Assembly (NCBI GenBank): GCA_013180625.2 | Contig: SNVD02016092.1 | Location: 310,001 to 374,000 of the forward strand | Reading direction: 5' to 3' | DNA length: 64,000 nucleotides | DNA from: Boswellia sacra | Lineage: Eukaryota; Streptophyta; Magnoliopsida; Sapindales; Burseraceae | Part shown: one piece after another, positions 1-11,150 of the stretch | How the letters are laid out: the number at the start of each line of letters is the position of its first letter | How positions within the stretch are numbered: the stretch's first letter is position 1 | The notes under the pieces: model-generated | Told to the model about the DNA's origin: nothing | The model's input: the letters and a program-made list of their open reading frames with translations, nothing else | The model's database searches: none | Program-made: the position numbers and the translations under genes

Positions 1-1581
1 ATGTACGCAATTCTAAGGTTGTCAGTACGATCAGTTTACAAATCAAAATGGCCCAATGTGAACAAGGGCAAGTCCTGATTTTAAAGGAAATCATGTGAAT
101 ATTCTAGCCGCAAACAGGAAGCCCCTTTGCAAGTAAAATGATTCATTAATACCAGAGAATGTCTATGTTTAGTTTTCAAATCAACTCTGTCTGTTTATAT
201 TCAGACCAAACCTCACACCATAATTGATTGGTCTGCAACTTATTTAATCAGAATCCATAATCCTACATATAATCACTCAGGTTTTCTTTTTTTGTTTTTC
301 CCTGTTCTCATGTAGTTTAAAGAATAGAAAATAAAATAAAATAAAAGAGCAAACTAGTTATCGAATCACTTGGCAAGGAAAAAACAGAAGTCATAAATGA
401 GTTCATATGAATGTTATGGTATAAATGAAAATTCAACTAATTCTCTAAAAAAGTTAATCAGCAGAGGTGATTTCACAAGTTAACAGTTCTAGCACTGATA
501 TAACTTGGGCAATGGTGGCACCTCAGAAAGTAAGAGATGGGCTACAAATTTCCTTTATGTTCTGTTCTCTCATAATATCAAATTCTGCAGTGCTAACTTT
601 CCGCAGATTCCCCTTCTGTTCTCTTTTGACTTGCCTTTTCTCCTTTTGTTATGTGCCTATATCAAGGCTAAGGAATTTTAAGGTTAGGGACAATGGGCAA
701 GCTGCACTCCTGCAGAATTTGAACCCATATACAACATAGAAAACATCTATTAGTATAGATTATACACAAAACTTTTCTGCTTTAGTTTTGTTCTCCAGTG
801 AAGATTAACTGTAAGACAAGGGATTTGCTGTACATGGTGACGCCTAAGACAAGACACTTGCTGGTGCATTTAGAGGTTTCAGGAATCAACGCTATAAATC
901 CCAAGTCAAGCTGAAACTCACACTCTCAGCCTCATTTAAATTAGATTCAAGCATAAGTTGCCATCCTAAAGTAGCTTTATATTTTAAACAAGATCCTGGA
1001 GTTCCAGAAATCAAATTCCAAGTTCTATCCACTAGATAAAGACCTCAGAAACTCTTGATAACTAAAACTTCAATAGGAAATAATGTCCACCTAATCTGGT
1101 CCTGGGACTCCAATCCCACATCTCAACATGCATTACTTGGCTCAAGAGTTATAATTCTTATAACCACAAAACACAAAACTCTTTTCCTTTAGAATCTTGC
1201 TTTCTAAGTTCAATTACAAGAAGTGAACAAAGAATTCACCCAAGCTTAACACCGTCAAAGTGCTGGGCTGCCGAATGAATGATTATGCCGACTAACAGAA
1301 AAACTCATTCTTCTTGCTCTCTTTTCTTCAAACTCACAATTGTTTATCCTCAGTTTGTTTCAATCAATAAAATTCTGAAGTTATGACTCCAACCGTCCAC
1401 AAATCAGACCGCTGCATTTGTTTTTACCATAAATCCCAACCTTACCCCACTACACAAACACAACTTACATTCTTCCCCTGTCAATATTGATGTGATAGGG
1501 AGTTGTCCCCCTACCTCTATCTCTACAACCAGAGGTCTCACTTGCTAAAATATCCCCCTTCAGGACATCCACAATCTGAAC
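1..1581. other. Intergenic, no gene recognised
   Basis: Moderately AT-rich sequence downstream of the PPR gene, which ends at 1582 on the minus strand. The short open frames here (for example 467-739 and 1503-1733) show no recognisable motif, and the second one overlaps the PPR gene antisense. The 100-200 bases next to 1582 should include the PPR 3' UTR. I saw no transposon termini. Confidence 0.5.
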
Positions 1582-3186
1582 CTAAAGTACAGCCTCTTTT
1601 GATATATCTTTTGCAGAACTGCCATTCACCTCCACCCAACTGCAACCTGGAACCTTCTTCAAACCCTTCTGTTTTATGGCAGCCATCAGTTCAGCTGCAT
1701 TATTCCATTGACCAGATAGAGAAGACACACTAGCAGCAAGCACGTAGTTCACTCCCTGGTCAGGCTCTAACTTAAGTAGAAGTTCCCTCAGGTGATCATC
1801 AACACATAGAACCTGGCCATGGTTTCTACATGCCCCTAAGAAACTCCTCAATATTATTGGGTTAGGCTCCATTGGCATGTTCATGATAATGCTGTGAGCT
1901 TCTTCAATCAAGCCAGCTCTTCCAAGCATATCAACCATGCATCCATAATGCTCCATTGTTGGCTTGATATCATATATTTTCACCATTTCATTAAAATAAT
2001 TTTTACCCTCTTCAACAATACCTAAATGACTACAAGCTGACAAGATCGCAGAAAATGACATGCCATCTGGTTTTAGCCCGGTTTGCATCATCTTCATAAA
2101 CAATGAAATGGCATCCTTCCCTCGATTGTTATCTGCAAGACCTGAAATCATGATTGTCCAAGACTGCAAATTCTTCTCACGCATCAAACTGAAAACTTTG
2201 TAAGCATTCTCAGCATGCCCACACTTGGAATACATCTCAACCAGGGCTGTTCCTAAAGCAACATCCAATCCCATGTTATTAACAATAACATAGGAATGAA
2301 TGGATTCTCCTGCGCTGACGTTGAGCAGACTGGTACAAGCTGAGAGCAAGCTTACCAGGGTAACAGAGTTTGGTTTTTCCTTCGCTCGCTGCATCTGTTT
2401 GAACATCTTAAATGCATCCAATGGATAATTACTGCAAGCACATAAATTTTAATACAAGAATGTTGGGTACACAAATATAGATAATACAAAAACAGAGGAA
2501 AGAGATACACCGAGTGAACAGTTCCAAATTCCTCTAGATACTTCTCCAAGTTATCATTCATGCGGAAAAATTCAGAACAGCGTGATCAACGAAACTTACC
2601 AAGCAACATAACCAGCAAGCATAGAACTCCACGAAACCACATCTCTCACAGTCATTTCATCGAACACCTTCCTCGCAAGCTCGATTTCACGCCAAGCAGC
2701 ATACATACTCAGAAGGGTATTCCCAACATACTTATCTAAATCAAAACCCACTTTAAAAATCAAGGAATGCACTGAACCACCAAGTTCAATCATTGAACAT
2801 TGACCACAAGCTTTAACAACAAAAGGGCATGTAAAATTATCAGGTTTAAGCCCAACTTTAAGCATTTGATCATAAAGTTTGATTGATTCAATTGCCAAAG
2901 AGGAGGTATTCGTGTATGCTTTTATAAGCGAATTATAAGCAAAAACAGGAGGCAAAACTGGCAAATTGTCGAAGAAGGATCGCGCAAAATGGAGTGAAAT
3001 TGAAAGTGCAGAGAGCATGAAGTGTGTGATGACATCTATGTTGTGATCAAGAGATGTTTTGAGGAGCAGAGAGTGGAGTTGACGAAGGTGGATAGTTGTT
3101 TTTGAACGTTGTATCAGCGTTTGAATTTGGCGGGAAATCATGATTTCCCAACAACAACAAAATGTTTTCTTTAGGCAGAAAAACAA
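1582..3186 (-). CDS. Pentatricopeptide repeat protein, PLS class with E-type tail
   Basis: Two exons: 3186-2600 and 2431-1582 (complement). The donor at 2599 reads GTAAGT and the acceptor ends CAG at 2432; joining gives one frame of 478 codons. The second Met, at 3141 (MISRQIQ), is an equally good start and gives 463 residues. PPR motifs are clear: FAYNSLIKAY, DVVSWSSMLAGYVA, LGTALVEMYSKCG, LQSWTIMISGLA, KPDGMSFSAILSACSHLG and MEHYGCMVDMLGRAG. The C-terminus has the E-motif signature (VNYVLAASVSSLSGQW, then VPGCSWVEVNG) and no DYW domain. Such proteins bind organellar RNA; E-class members usually serve C-to-U editing in plastids or mitochondria, with a DYW protein supplied in trans. At under 500 residues it is on the short side. 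A copia element begins only 66 bp upstream of the first ATG. The RNA target cannot be told from sequence. Confidence 0.85.
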
Positions 3187-3343
3187 TCAATCCCAAGCTT
3201 TAAACACAAAGTAAGGCGCTTTTTTTTAATGCTAAAGAAAATATTTTAACAGTTTTTGTTGGATTTTTAGAAAACCAAAGACTAAAGATAATGAGAGAGT
3301 TAATTTAGAGTGCAAAAGGTGTGTTTTTATTAAGCAACAAAAC

Positions 3344-5405
3344 TAGGAATGGGCATTTACCCCATTGGATTCGGGGCCCCGGTCAGACCCGTCCCAGAGC
3401 ATCATTGGGGCGGATCTGGGGCAAAAAAGATTTTTTCCCTGCCGAGGCGGGTCCAGGTTCGGATCCAACCGTCTGGACCCGTAGACCCGCCCCGCCTCGC
3501 AAGATTTAGGGGTATATTTATAAAGTTTAAAAATTTTAGGATTATTAGGTAATTTTTTAGGTTATATTTGTTAAACTTTTCATATATATAAATTCTTAAT
3601 AATTTTACAAACAATGCAAATACTTTAATAAAAATTACATTTTAATTAATAATTAACATCTTTTAGTATATTAACATCAATTTAGTCATATTATAATGAC
3701 AAAATAAAATATTTGTATTTTATAGTAATTAAATTTGTATAATATATACAATATTGATATAGATTATTAAGTACTAATTAAATTATTACAATATTAACAA
3801 GATTATTTTTAAAATATATATATTTAATATAATCAATATATTATTTTCTAAATATGTAAATAGAAATATGATAAAAATAATCTTAAAACCTTAAATATAT
3901 GATTTATTGTAATTTAAATTAATTAATTAAATTATTAATGTTTCATAAATATATAATGCTAATTAATTGGTATATGCCAATTATATTATTACTATTATTA
4001 GATTGAAACTAAATCAACATGCTATTGAAAAATTATTTAATTATATTATCAATTATTTGAAAAATTGTCAATTAAATAGTTTACAAGCAATAATACACTT
4101 TTAACATTATTTCTAATAAAGTATGTAACATTATTACTAATATAATCAAATGACAATTAATGGTAATTAAATATTTGTATTTTATAATAATTAAATTTGC
4201 ATAATATATACAATCTTGATATAGTTACCAAGTACTAATTAAATTATTGCAATATTAATAAGATTATTTTTACAATGTATACCTTTAATATAATTAATAT
4301 ATTATTTTCTAAATATGTAAATAGAAATATGATAAAAATAATCTTATAACCTTAAATATATGATTTATCGTAAATTTATAATTTAAATTAATTAATTAAA
4401 TTATTAATGTTTCATAAATATATATAATGTTAATTAATTAGTATATACCAATCATATTATTACTATTATTAGATTGAAATTAAATCAACATACTATTGAA
4501 AAATTATTTAATTGTATTATCAACTATTTGAAAAATTGTTAATTAACTAGTTTGCAAGAATAATATATTTTTAATATTATTTCTAATAGAATATCTAACA
4601 TTATTACTAATAAAATCAAATGGTAATTAAATATTTGTATTTTATAGTAATTAAATTTGTATAACATATACAATCTTGATATAGATTACTAAGTACTAAT
4701 TAATTTATTGCAATATTAATAAGATTATTTTAAAAATATATATCTTTAATATAATCAATATATTATTTTCTACATATGTAAATAGAAATATGATAAAAAT
4801 AATCTTATAATTTTAAATATATGATTTATCGTAATTTAAATTAATTAATTAAATTATTAATGTTTCATAAATATTTATAATATTAATTAATTGGTATATG
4901 CCAATCATATTATTACTATTATTATATTAAAATTAAATCAATATGTCATTAAAAAAAAATTTTAATTGTATTATCAACTATTTTAAGAATTATCAATTAA
5001 CTAGTTTACAAGCAATAATACACTTTTAACATTATTTCTAATAGATTATGTAACATTATTACTAATAAAATCAAATGGTAATATACAACCATTTTGATTT
5101 TAGTTTGAAGATTTATTATTTTTATGATTGTTAAAAAATGATCATAGTTATAAATGATATGATGAGAAATTGATAAGCGAGTTGTTTGCAAAGATGTAAA
5201 TGTTATAGGGGATGAAGTTGTAAAAATATAAAGATTATAGGGGTGTGATTGAAAAAATATAAACAAGGACGGGTCGGGTCGGCTCAAAATTTTTTTGCCC
5301 CGCCCCGCAAAGGGGCAAAGGGGCAGGGCGGGGCAAAAAAATTTTGAGCGGGGCAGGGCTGGATACCTGCCACCCCGTACCCGCGCCGCCCCGGTTCCAG
5401 GCCTA
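3344..5405 (+). mobile_element. Non-autonomous hAT-like element with GC-rich ends and AT-rich core
   Basis: Perfect 8-bp target duplication AACAAAAC at 3336-3343 and 5406-5413, as for the hAT superfamily. The outer bases are TAGG...CCTA; the terminal inverted repeats are short and imperfect. Both ends carry 80-120 bp of G/C runs (GGGGC, CCCCG), while the roughly 1.7-kb core is extremely AT-rich. No transposase is present. A shorter relative in the opposite orientation lies at 47686-49077. It inserted into the copia-1 3' LTR, so it is younger than that element. Confidence 0.82.
3705..5085 (+). repeat. Three tandem copies of a ~460-bp AT-rich unit
   Basis: The phrase ATATTTGTATTTTATA recurs at about 3709, 4169 and 4629. 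Each time it is followed in the same order by a track through ATTAAATTTG, GATATAG, AAGTACTAATTAA, a T-rich stretch, AATTAATTAAATTATTAATG and ATTATTACTATTATTA. The copies differ by scattered substitutions. The relative at 47686-49077 contains only one copy, so the unit was amplified inside this element. Confidence 0.8.
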
Positions 5406-5589
5406 AACAAAACATCTATTTATATTGCATGATGAAATCTGAATAAGAACCAAATTGTAGAAAAATATGCTACATATTGAGTATAACAGCTAAGGACTTA
5501 AAAAATAGTATGAAGAGATAGTCATAATCCTAAACAATAGCAACAAATAAAACTGATTCAGCTTCATGAGTCATGCCAATCAACACTCT

Positions 5590-7799
5590 TCCTCGACTCT
5601 GGAGCTGCATATACCAAGCTTCTGCCTTAAGAATTCATATCTAATCTTTGGAAGTGTCTTTGTTAGGATGTCAGCACTTTGATTTTTTGTTTTGCAGTAG
5701 ATTAGTTGTACTTCTCCTTCCCTTTGCACTTCTCTTAGAAGATAAAACTTTATCTTCAAGTGTTTTGTTTTGCCATGGAACACTAGATTATTAGCAATTG
5801 AAATTGCAGCTTGGTTGTCCACAAATATTTGTTTGCCTTCTTATCGTTCCATATGCAAATCTGTCATGAGTTTCGTGATCCAAAGGGCTTGATTCATAGT
5901 AGCAACTACATATTCTACTTCTACTGTAGATTGAGCTATGACTTCTTGCCTCTTAGAACACCATGAAAAAATTCCAGAACCAAAGCTAAAATAGTAACCT
6001 GAGGTATTTGTCATATCATCAACATAATCAGCCCAATCACTGTCAGAATAACCATGGAGACTAAAGTTTTTAACTTGACTAAACCTTATTCCATAATAAA
6101 TTATGCCCTTACCATATCTAAGAATTCTTTTTGCTGCTTGAAAATGAATTTCACTAGCACAATGCATATACCTTGATAGCAAACTCACTGCATGCATGAT
6201 ATCTGGCCTGGTCATAGTTAAATACATTTGGCAACCTAATAGGCTCCTATGCAACCTTTCATCCACATTTTCAGCTCCATCTTCTCCACAAAACTTCTCC
6301 TTTTAATTCATTGAAGTTGCAGTTAGCTTGTACTCTTCCATGTTGAACTTTTTGAGGACTTCCTTTGCATATTTATACTGGCATAGAAATATTTCATTTT
6401 GCTTTTGATATCCTGTATACCAAGGAATAATGTCATCCTTCCAAGGTCTGACACTTCATTGACATCTTTCATTTCTTTTTTAAACTTGTCAATCAACTCC
6501 TTGCTACATCCTACAACAAGTAGATCATCAACATACAGAGATACCACAAGTATTTCATCATTAGCCTTCTTGATATATAAAGTAGATTCACTCAAACTTT
6601 TTTCAAAGCTTAAGTTCACTAAGTGTGCATCAATTCTACTATACCAGGACCTTGGTGCCTGTTTTAAACCATATATGGCTTTTTTCAATTGATATACCTT
6701 CCCCTCTTACCCTTGAAAAATCAACCCTTCAGGTTGCCCTACAAAATTTCTTCATCCGAGTATCCATTCAAAAAGGCTTACTTGACATCCATTTGGTATA
6801 TAACCTTTCGTGCAGCAAAAGCCAGCAACATCCTTATGGTATCCAACCTGGCAACTGGGGCAAAAGTTTCGGAAAAATCTACCCCAAACATCTAGGCATA
6901 TCCCTTGACAACAAGTCTTGCCTTGTAATTGTTTATAGAAACATCAGGATTGAGCTTGGTCCTATAAACCCACTTGACTCCTATAGCTTTCTTGTGTTTA
7001 GGTATGTCTACCAACTCCCATGTCTAGTTCTTTTCAATCATCTTTAGCTCCTCATTCATTGTAGCTATCCACTTCTGATTTGTTGCAGCTTCTTCATACT
7101 CTGCAGGCTCCATTACAACAATATTACACCTCTGATAAATGTCAGAGAGTGATTTGGTTCCTCTAACAGGTTCATCATCCATATCATCATTCTTCTCATG
7201 AACCTTGAGCTTCTTGTCATTCTCCCAACTCCAATTATCTAACTCAAGGAATTGACCATCCATGTTGACAATTACTTTATTACTTTAAGGCAAGTAGATC
7301 CTGTAATCCTTTGAACTTGAGCTATAGCCTACAAAAATCCTAGATTCTACTTTTTTATCCAATTTGTCTATCTTAACTTGAGGGATGTAAGAGAAACATA
7401 GACAACCAAATGTCTTCAAATTAAGCAACTTTGGTTTGTAGCCATACCATGCTTCAAATGGAGTTCTTTTTGTAAGGCTTTTGTTGGTAATCTGTTTAGT
7501 AGAAAAACAGCTGTGTTTGTAGCCTCAACCCAAAATTTCTTTGGCAACCCTTTATCATGAAACAAGTACCTTGTCATTTCCATAATTGTTCGATTTTTCC
7601 TCTCCATAACAACATTCTGTTAAGGAATGTAAGATGCTATCAACTGATGTTCAATGTCTGCATATTCACAAAACTTGTTAAATTTTTCAAAGGTATATTC
7701 AGTTCCATTATCAAACCTGATCACCTACATTTTGTATCCGCTTTTAGTTTCAACCCAAGCTTTAATCTTCCCGAAGATGTTAGCAACCTCAAATTTAAA
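5590..7799 (-). pseudogene. copia-1 polyprotein, 3' half (integrase end, reverse transcriptase, RNase H)
   Basis: On the minus strand from 7799: the rest of the integrase core (DNGTEY, then NRTIMEMTRYLFHDKG), the linker, the reverse transcriptase (FLNG box near 6740, AIYGLKQAPRSWY, and LYVDDLLVVG holding the YVDD site), then RNase H (SDSDWADYVDDMTNTSGY) and a copia C-terminus ending EEEC next to the polypurine tract. Stops and frame changes interrupt it: one stop falls in the DVK-AFLNG box and another after the integrase KSGYKM. It is a dead copy. Confidence 0.9.
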
Positions 7800-7889
7800 T
7801 AAGGGTGGCAATTTGGGTCATGACATGCAGACACGGTACGAATACGATACAAATACGATACACGAATAATAAATGGCACTACAAGAAAA

Positions 7890-8145
7890 ACGACCATATT
7901 TGATGGTCTTAAAAGCGCCACCAATGGCACCGCCAAATATAGTCAATTTGACTATATTTGACGGTCGGTCAAAGTGCCAAATATGCATCTGACTATATTT
8001 GGCGGTTTTTGATCGCCAAGTATAATAGATTTAAAAATTAAAAAAATATACTTGGCGGTTTTTGACCGCCAAGTATAATGTTTCAAAAATTAAAAAAAAA
8101 ATATACTTGACAGTTTTTAACCGTCAAGTATTTAAAAAATTATAT
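7890..8145. repeat. Subterminal repeats of the Pack-CACTA element
   Basis: Many short direct and inverted copies of a motif like ATATTTGGCGG / CCGCCAAGTAT, often paired as small hairpins around GGTTTTTGACCGCC. In En/Spm-type elements such clustered subterminal motifs bind the element-encoded protein. An AT dinucleotide run of about 20 bases closes the cluster near 8145-8168. Confidence 0.7.
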
Positions 8146-8189
8146 TTATATATATATATATATATAATAAGTATTTTAAAAAAATTAAT

Positions 8190-9123
8190 ATATATGAAAC
8201 TCCCTCTTGCAGTGGAGCCTTTTTTCCTTCTTTGTAATTCCACAACTCTGAAGTTATATATCTCCCACTTGGATTATATTCGTTGATCTCCACTAAAGCT
8301 GATGTCACTGCTTTGTACACATTATCACCCAGGTCTTTCTTCAAGCCCTTCAATTTTCCATCTTCCTCATTTATAACTTTCTACGTCAGCAGCACACATC
8401 ACATATACTATTTCACATCAAAATGGAAGCAAGGTCACAAGGAGATTGAAAGTATTGTCTAGAAATCCATATGGAGAAATTATAGTTCATTTACAACTTT
8501 GGACCAATTAAATACTCCACCAGTAAAATTGCAGGAAATCTAGAGAACTTCTTGGCATTAACATCTTAAAGATTCTGTGCACATCATACACCCAATAACA
8601 CATGCAAATACATGCATAATTACATTTAAGCAAATAGAAAACTTCACTATATGCTTGCAAAGTTCCAGATTAGCATTCCAGAGACATAATGTGTCTTGTA
8701 TCTAACCAAAAAAAAAAAAACCATAAATCTCACTTCATAAAAAAGCTGTAGAGCATAGATCTCACTTCACAGAAAAGCTACAAAACATAGATCTCACTTC
8801 ATAAAAAGGCTACAGACAATAGATCACACTTCATACAAAAGCTACATAAGAATTAGAATTTAAACAACCGGTTGCAGGGCCTAATTTATGAGAGTAATAA
8901 AAGGCCAACCTGATGTTTCCCTTCAGCCATAACAGTTTTAAAGGGATGCCAATCTGGATCCTTGAGATATTCATCCTATAATGAACACAGTTCTGAGGCT
9001 CTCTCCTCTGCTTCCTCCTCATTATACTTTTTCTTCATTGCTTCAAAGAATGGTCTATTGTCAAGTTCTCCCATTCTCTTAACACTTATATGAGAGCGGC
9101 CTGGTATTTCTTTCAGGAACCAC
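8190..9123 (-). pseudogene. Captured XH-domain fragment (FDM/IDN2-type RNA-directed DNA methylation factor)
   Basis: Two exon-like blocks on the minus strand. Block 1 (about 9123-8910) reads SVKRMGELDNRPFFEAMKKK, EEEAEERASELCSL, then a TAG stop, DEYLKDPDWHPFK and a GT donor. Block 2 (8380-8190, after a TAG acceptor) reads LKKDLGDNVYKAVTSALVEI, NEYNPSGRY and TSELWNYKEGKKAPLQEGVS. These are the hallmarks of the XH domain at the end of the SGS3-like IDN2/FDM proteins, which act in RNA-directed DNA methylation. Only the XH part is present; the XS, zinc-finger and coiled-coil parts are absent. The in-frame stop and the loss of the 5' part make it non-coding. The intron between the blocks shows it was copied from genomic DNA, not mRNA. 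Confidence 0.85.
8720..8850. repeat. Short tandem repeat, ~35-bp unit, about four copies
   Basis: Units built on CATAGATCTCACTTCATAAA followed by AAGCTACA repeat four times with small changes. They lie in the intron of the captured XH fragment. Confidence 0.7.
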
Positions 9124-9155
9124 ATGTCAATTAACAGTCAATTAACAATACTTAC

Positions 9156-10251
9156 AGCTATTGCAAAAATAATGACCGCAGTCCATCGTGGTAACTTCCT
9201 TAGGAGATACATCATCAAAGCAAATATTGCAGCATAAATCTTCAGCAGAGTAAAGGTCATCACGCTCCACAATTGTTACACCTGCTTCGGCAAATAATCT
9301 ATCTTTTCCATACTCTGCAAGCACTGAAAACACCTTTTCAACATCCCAACGGTAATGGATAAATAATGTTCAGGCATGGTGCTCTTTCAGTGATAGCAAG
9401 TCCATTACTCTGAGCAAGTCCTCCCTCTGCATTGTTTAATAACCACTTTTTATTTATTTATTTATTTTTCCTTTTAAAGAAAAAAACAAACAAACAAAAC
9501 AATGCAAAACATATTTAGAGGCAATACTTTACCTGTGCAGCTAAGAGCGATTCTTTTGTTATTACCTGCAAAATACAAGGATTACAGAAACACATTAACA
9601 ATGAGATGAAGCAAACTAATGTCAAGAAAATACTGCAAAAACTGAAAACCCAGAGCAACCAAATTGTCTGCATGGAACGTCTCTAACATGTTGAGAGCCA
9701 ACCCAAAGTCAGATAAATGTAAGAAAGAAATCGTTAATGACCCACATCATCCACCAAAAAATGCATGTTTTTACTGCTACAACAATGGAAACCAAGAAAT
9801 TGGTTCAATGGATAAATTATATTGCAGACAGATTGCATTGATTCCAAAATCTTGTGCAACCCCACTCGACAAAACACCCAGCAAACAAAATATTTTAAAA
9901 TTTAATAAAACAAATATTTTGTTTCTAGCATTCAAACAGATATCGTATCATTATTTAACAGAAAATTAATAATTTTTCACGCATTATTTTTACTCTTAAA
10001 AAAGAAACAATTTTTTTCGGAGTTTCATCGTGCAATGAAAAAATATATCTTTTTTTGAACCCAAAACCCAAAAAAGAGAGAATTTCTTTTTGCAAGAAAT
10101 AAAAACATAAACATACCTTAGTCGATGGAGCATTGGATTTGCTGAATTCAGTCTCCACGGCTTGAAACCCGTCTTTGCTATCATCAAAATCATCATAATC
10201 ATCATCATAAGTATAAGAGCACTCATCGTTGCTGCTTCTATAATCTCCCAT
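9156..10251 (-). pseudogene. Captured ARIADNE-type RBR E3 ligase fragment (first three exons)
   Basis: Minus-strand exons 10251-10118, 9565-9533 and 9426-9156 have correct splice borders (for example AAG|GTATGT, and TTGCAG before GTAATAAC). They read MGDYRSSNDECSYTYDDDYD, VITKESLLAAQ, then REDLLRVMDLLSLKEHHA, a TGA stop (9372-9370), TLFIHYRWDVEKVF, and the start of RING1 with CNICFDD and MDCGHYFCNSC. This is the acidic N-terminus, UBA-like region and first RING of plant ARIADNE proteins, which transfer ubiquitin. The rest of RING1, the in-between RING and RING2 are missing. The stop replaces a codon usually for Arg. A dead fragment carried by the CACTA element. Confidence 0.85.
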
Positions 10252-10498
10252 TGTAAACAAATATTATAATAATGGTGGATGTCGATCAAGGAACAAAAAT
10301 ATTCCCAGGAAAACAGGGTTTTTTTGTTTTTGTTTTTTTTTTTGCTTTGTCCTGCCTGTCTCTGTAAAAAAAAAAAAAATGAAGCGATCAGCACTTCCTC
10401 ACAACCTAGATAAGTCTATAGAGAGGGCAAATGCTTAGAGCAGAACCTAGATAAGTCTATAAAATGAAGTGATCAGTATTTATGCATAATAGCTTGAA

Positions 10499-10668
10499 GA
10501 TCGAATTCGAGTCCTTCACCTCATACATCCTTGCCAACTTCTCCTTGAGCTCAGCCTAGAAACATTGGGCCTACCGGGATGAAGAACATCGATGACGAAT
10601 TGCTTCCTGGAGAGAAGACGATTGGTCATGAACTTCCTGGTGCGAATAGCCACTGCCTTGTCCGCCAT
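10499..10668 (-). pseudogene. Captured 40S ribosomal protein eS24 (RPS24) fragment
   Basis: From the ATG at 10668 the minus strand reads [37 protein letters not shown]. After a one-base frameshift near 10556 it continues [15 protein letters not shown]. This is the conserved N-terminal part of eS24. Homology stops near 10499, so the C-terminal two thirds are absent. The piece just upstream of the ATG may be the eS24 5' UTR. Truncated and frameshifted, hence not functional. Confidence 0.85.
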
Positions 10669-10679
10669 GTCTCCGTCAC

Positions 10680-11150
10680 CGTCAAAGTCTGCTGAAACCT
10701 AGGAAAAGATTGTGAGATGAGACTCGGCGCAGAGCGAGTAGAATAGCAGCAGCTCGATAAGATTTATACTTACAAAATGAAGGGAGGAGAGCCGGTAGAG
10801 GTGGCCGTGACAGAGAAGAGTGGAGGCGACTACAAGCGCGAGAGATGGTGGAGTGGAGATGAGCCGCAAGTGCGACAGAGACGGTGAAGTAGGGGCGAGC
10901 CGCGATCGTGACAAAGACGTTGAGGTGGAGGCAAGCTGCGATTGTGACAGAGGAGAGAGGACGCGAGGAATGGCAATGCCACGATGACTGAGGATAGGAG
11001 TCATCGAAAGGTTTCGAGGAGTCCACGCGCGGCTGCTGGAGTCAGTGCGGGCTGCTAGTGCTGGAGGCGACGCGAGGCTGCTAGTGTTGGCTGGAGAGAA
11101 CGAGAGAGAGAAGCAAGTCACGGCGACACGATTTAGGGTTAGGTTTTGGG
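10680..11150 (-). other. Unidentified GC-richer segment inside the Pack-CACTA
   Basis: A stretch markedly richer in G and C than the rest of the element, with overlapping open frames of low complexity (Ser/Leu/Ala-rich) on the minus strand. It may be a fourth captured host segment, such as a 5' UTR, or the element's own leader. I recognise no protein motif. The following 11150-11464 is AT-rich subterminal sequence with GTGACAAGTA-type repeats. Confidence 0.4.

Larger units (their letters stand above)
3257..5585 (-). repeat. copia-1 3' LTR, split by a hAT-like element
   Basis: LTR sequence occupies 3257-3343 and 5414-5585, with the 8-bp duplication of the inserted element between them. It is collinear with the LTR at 13691-13953. 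It starts TGTTGG and ends TCAACA on the plus strand. On the element strand a purine-rich tract (about 5586-5598) precedes it, as expected for a polypurine tract. Confidence 0.88.
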
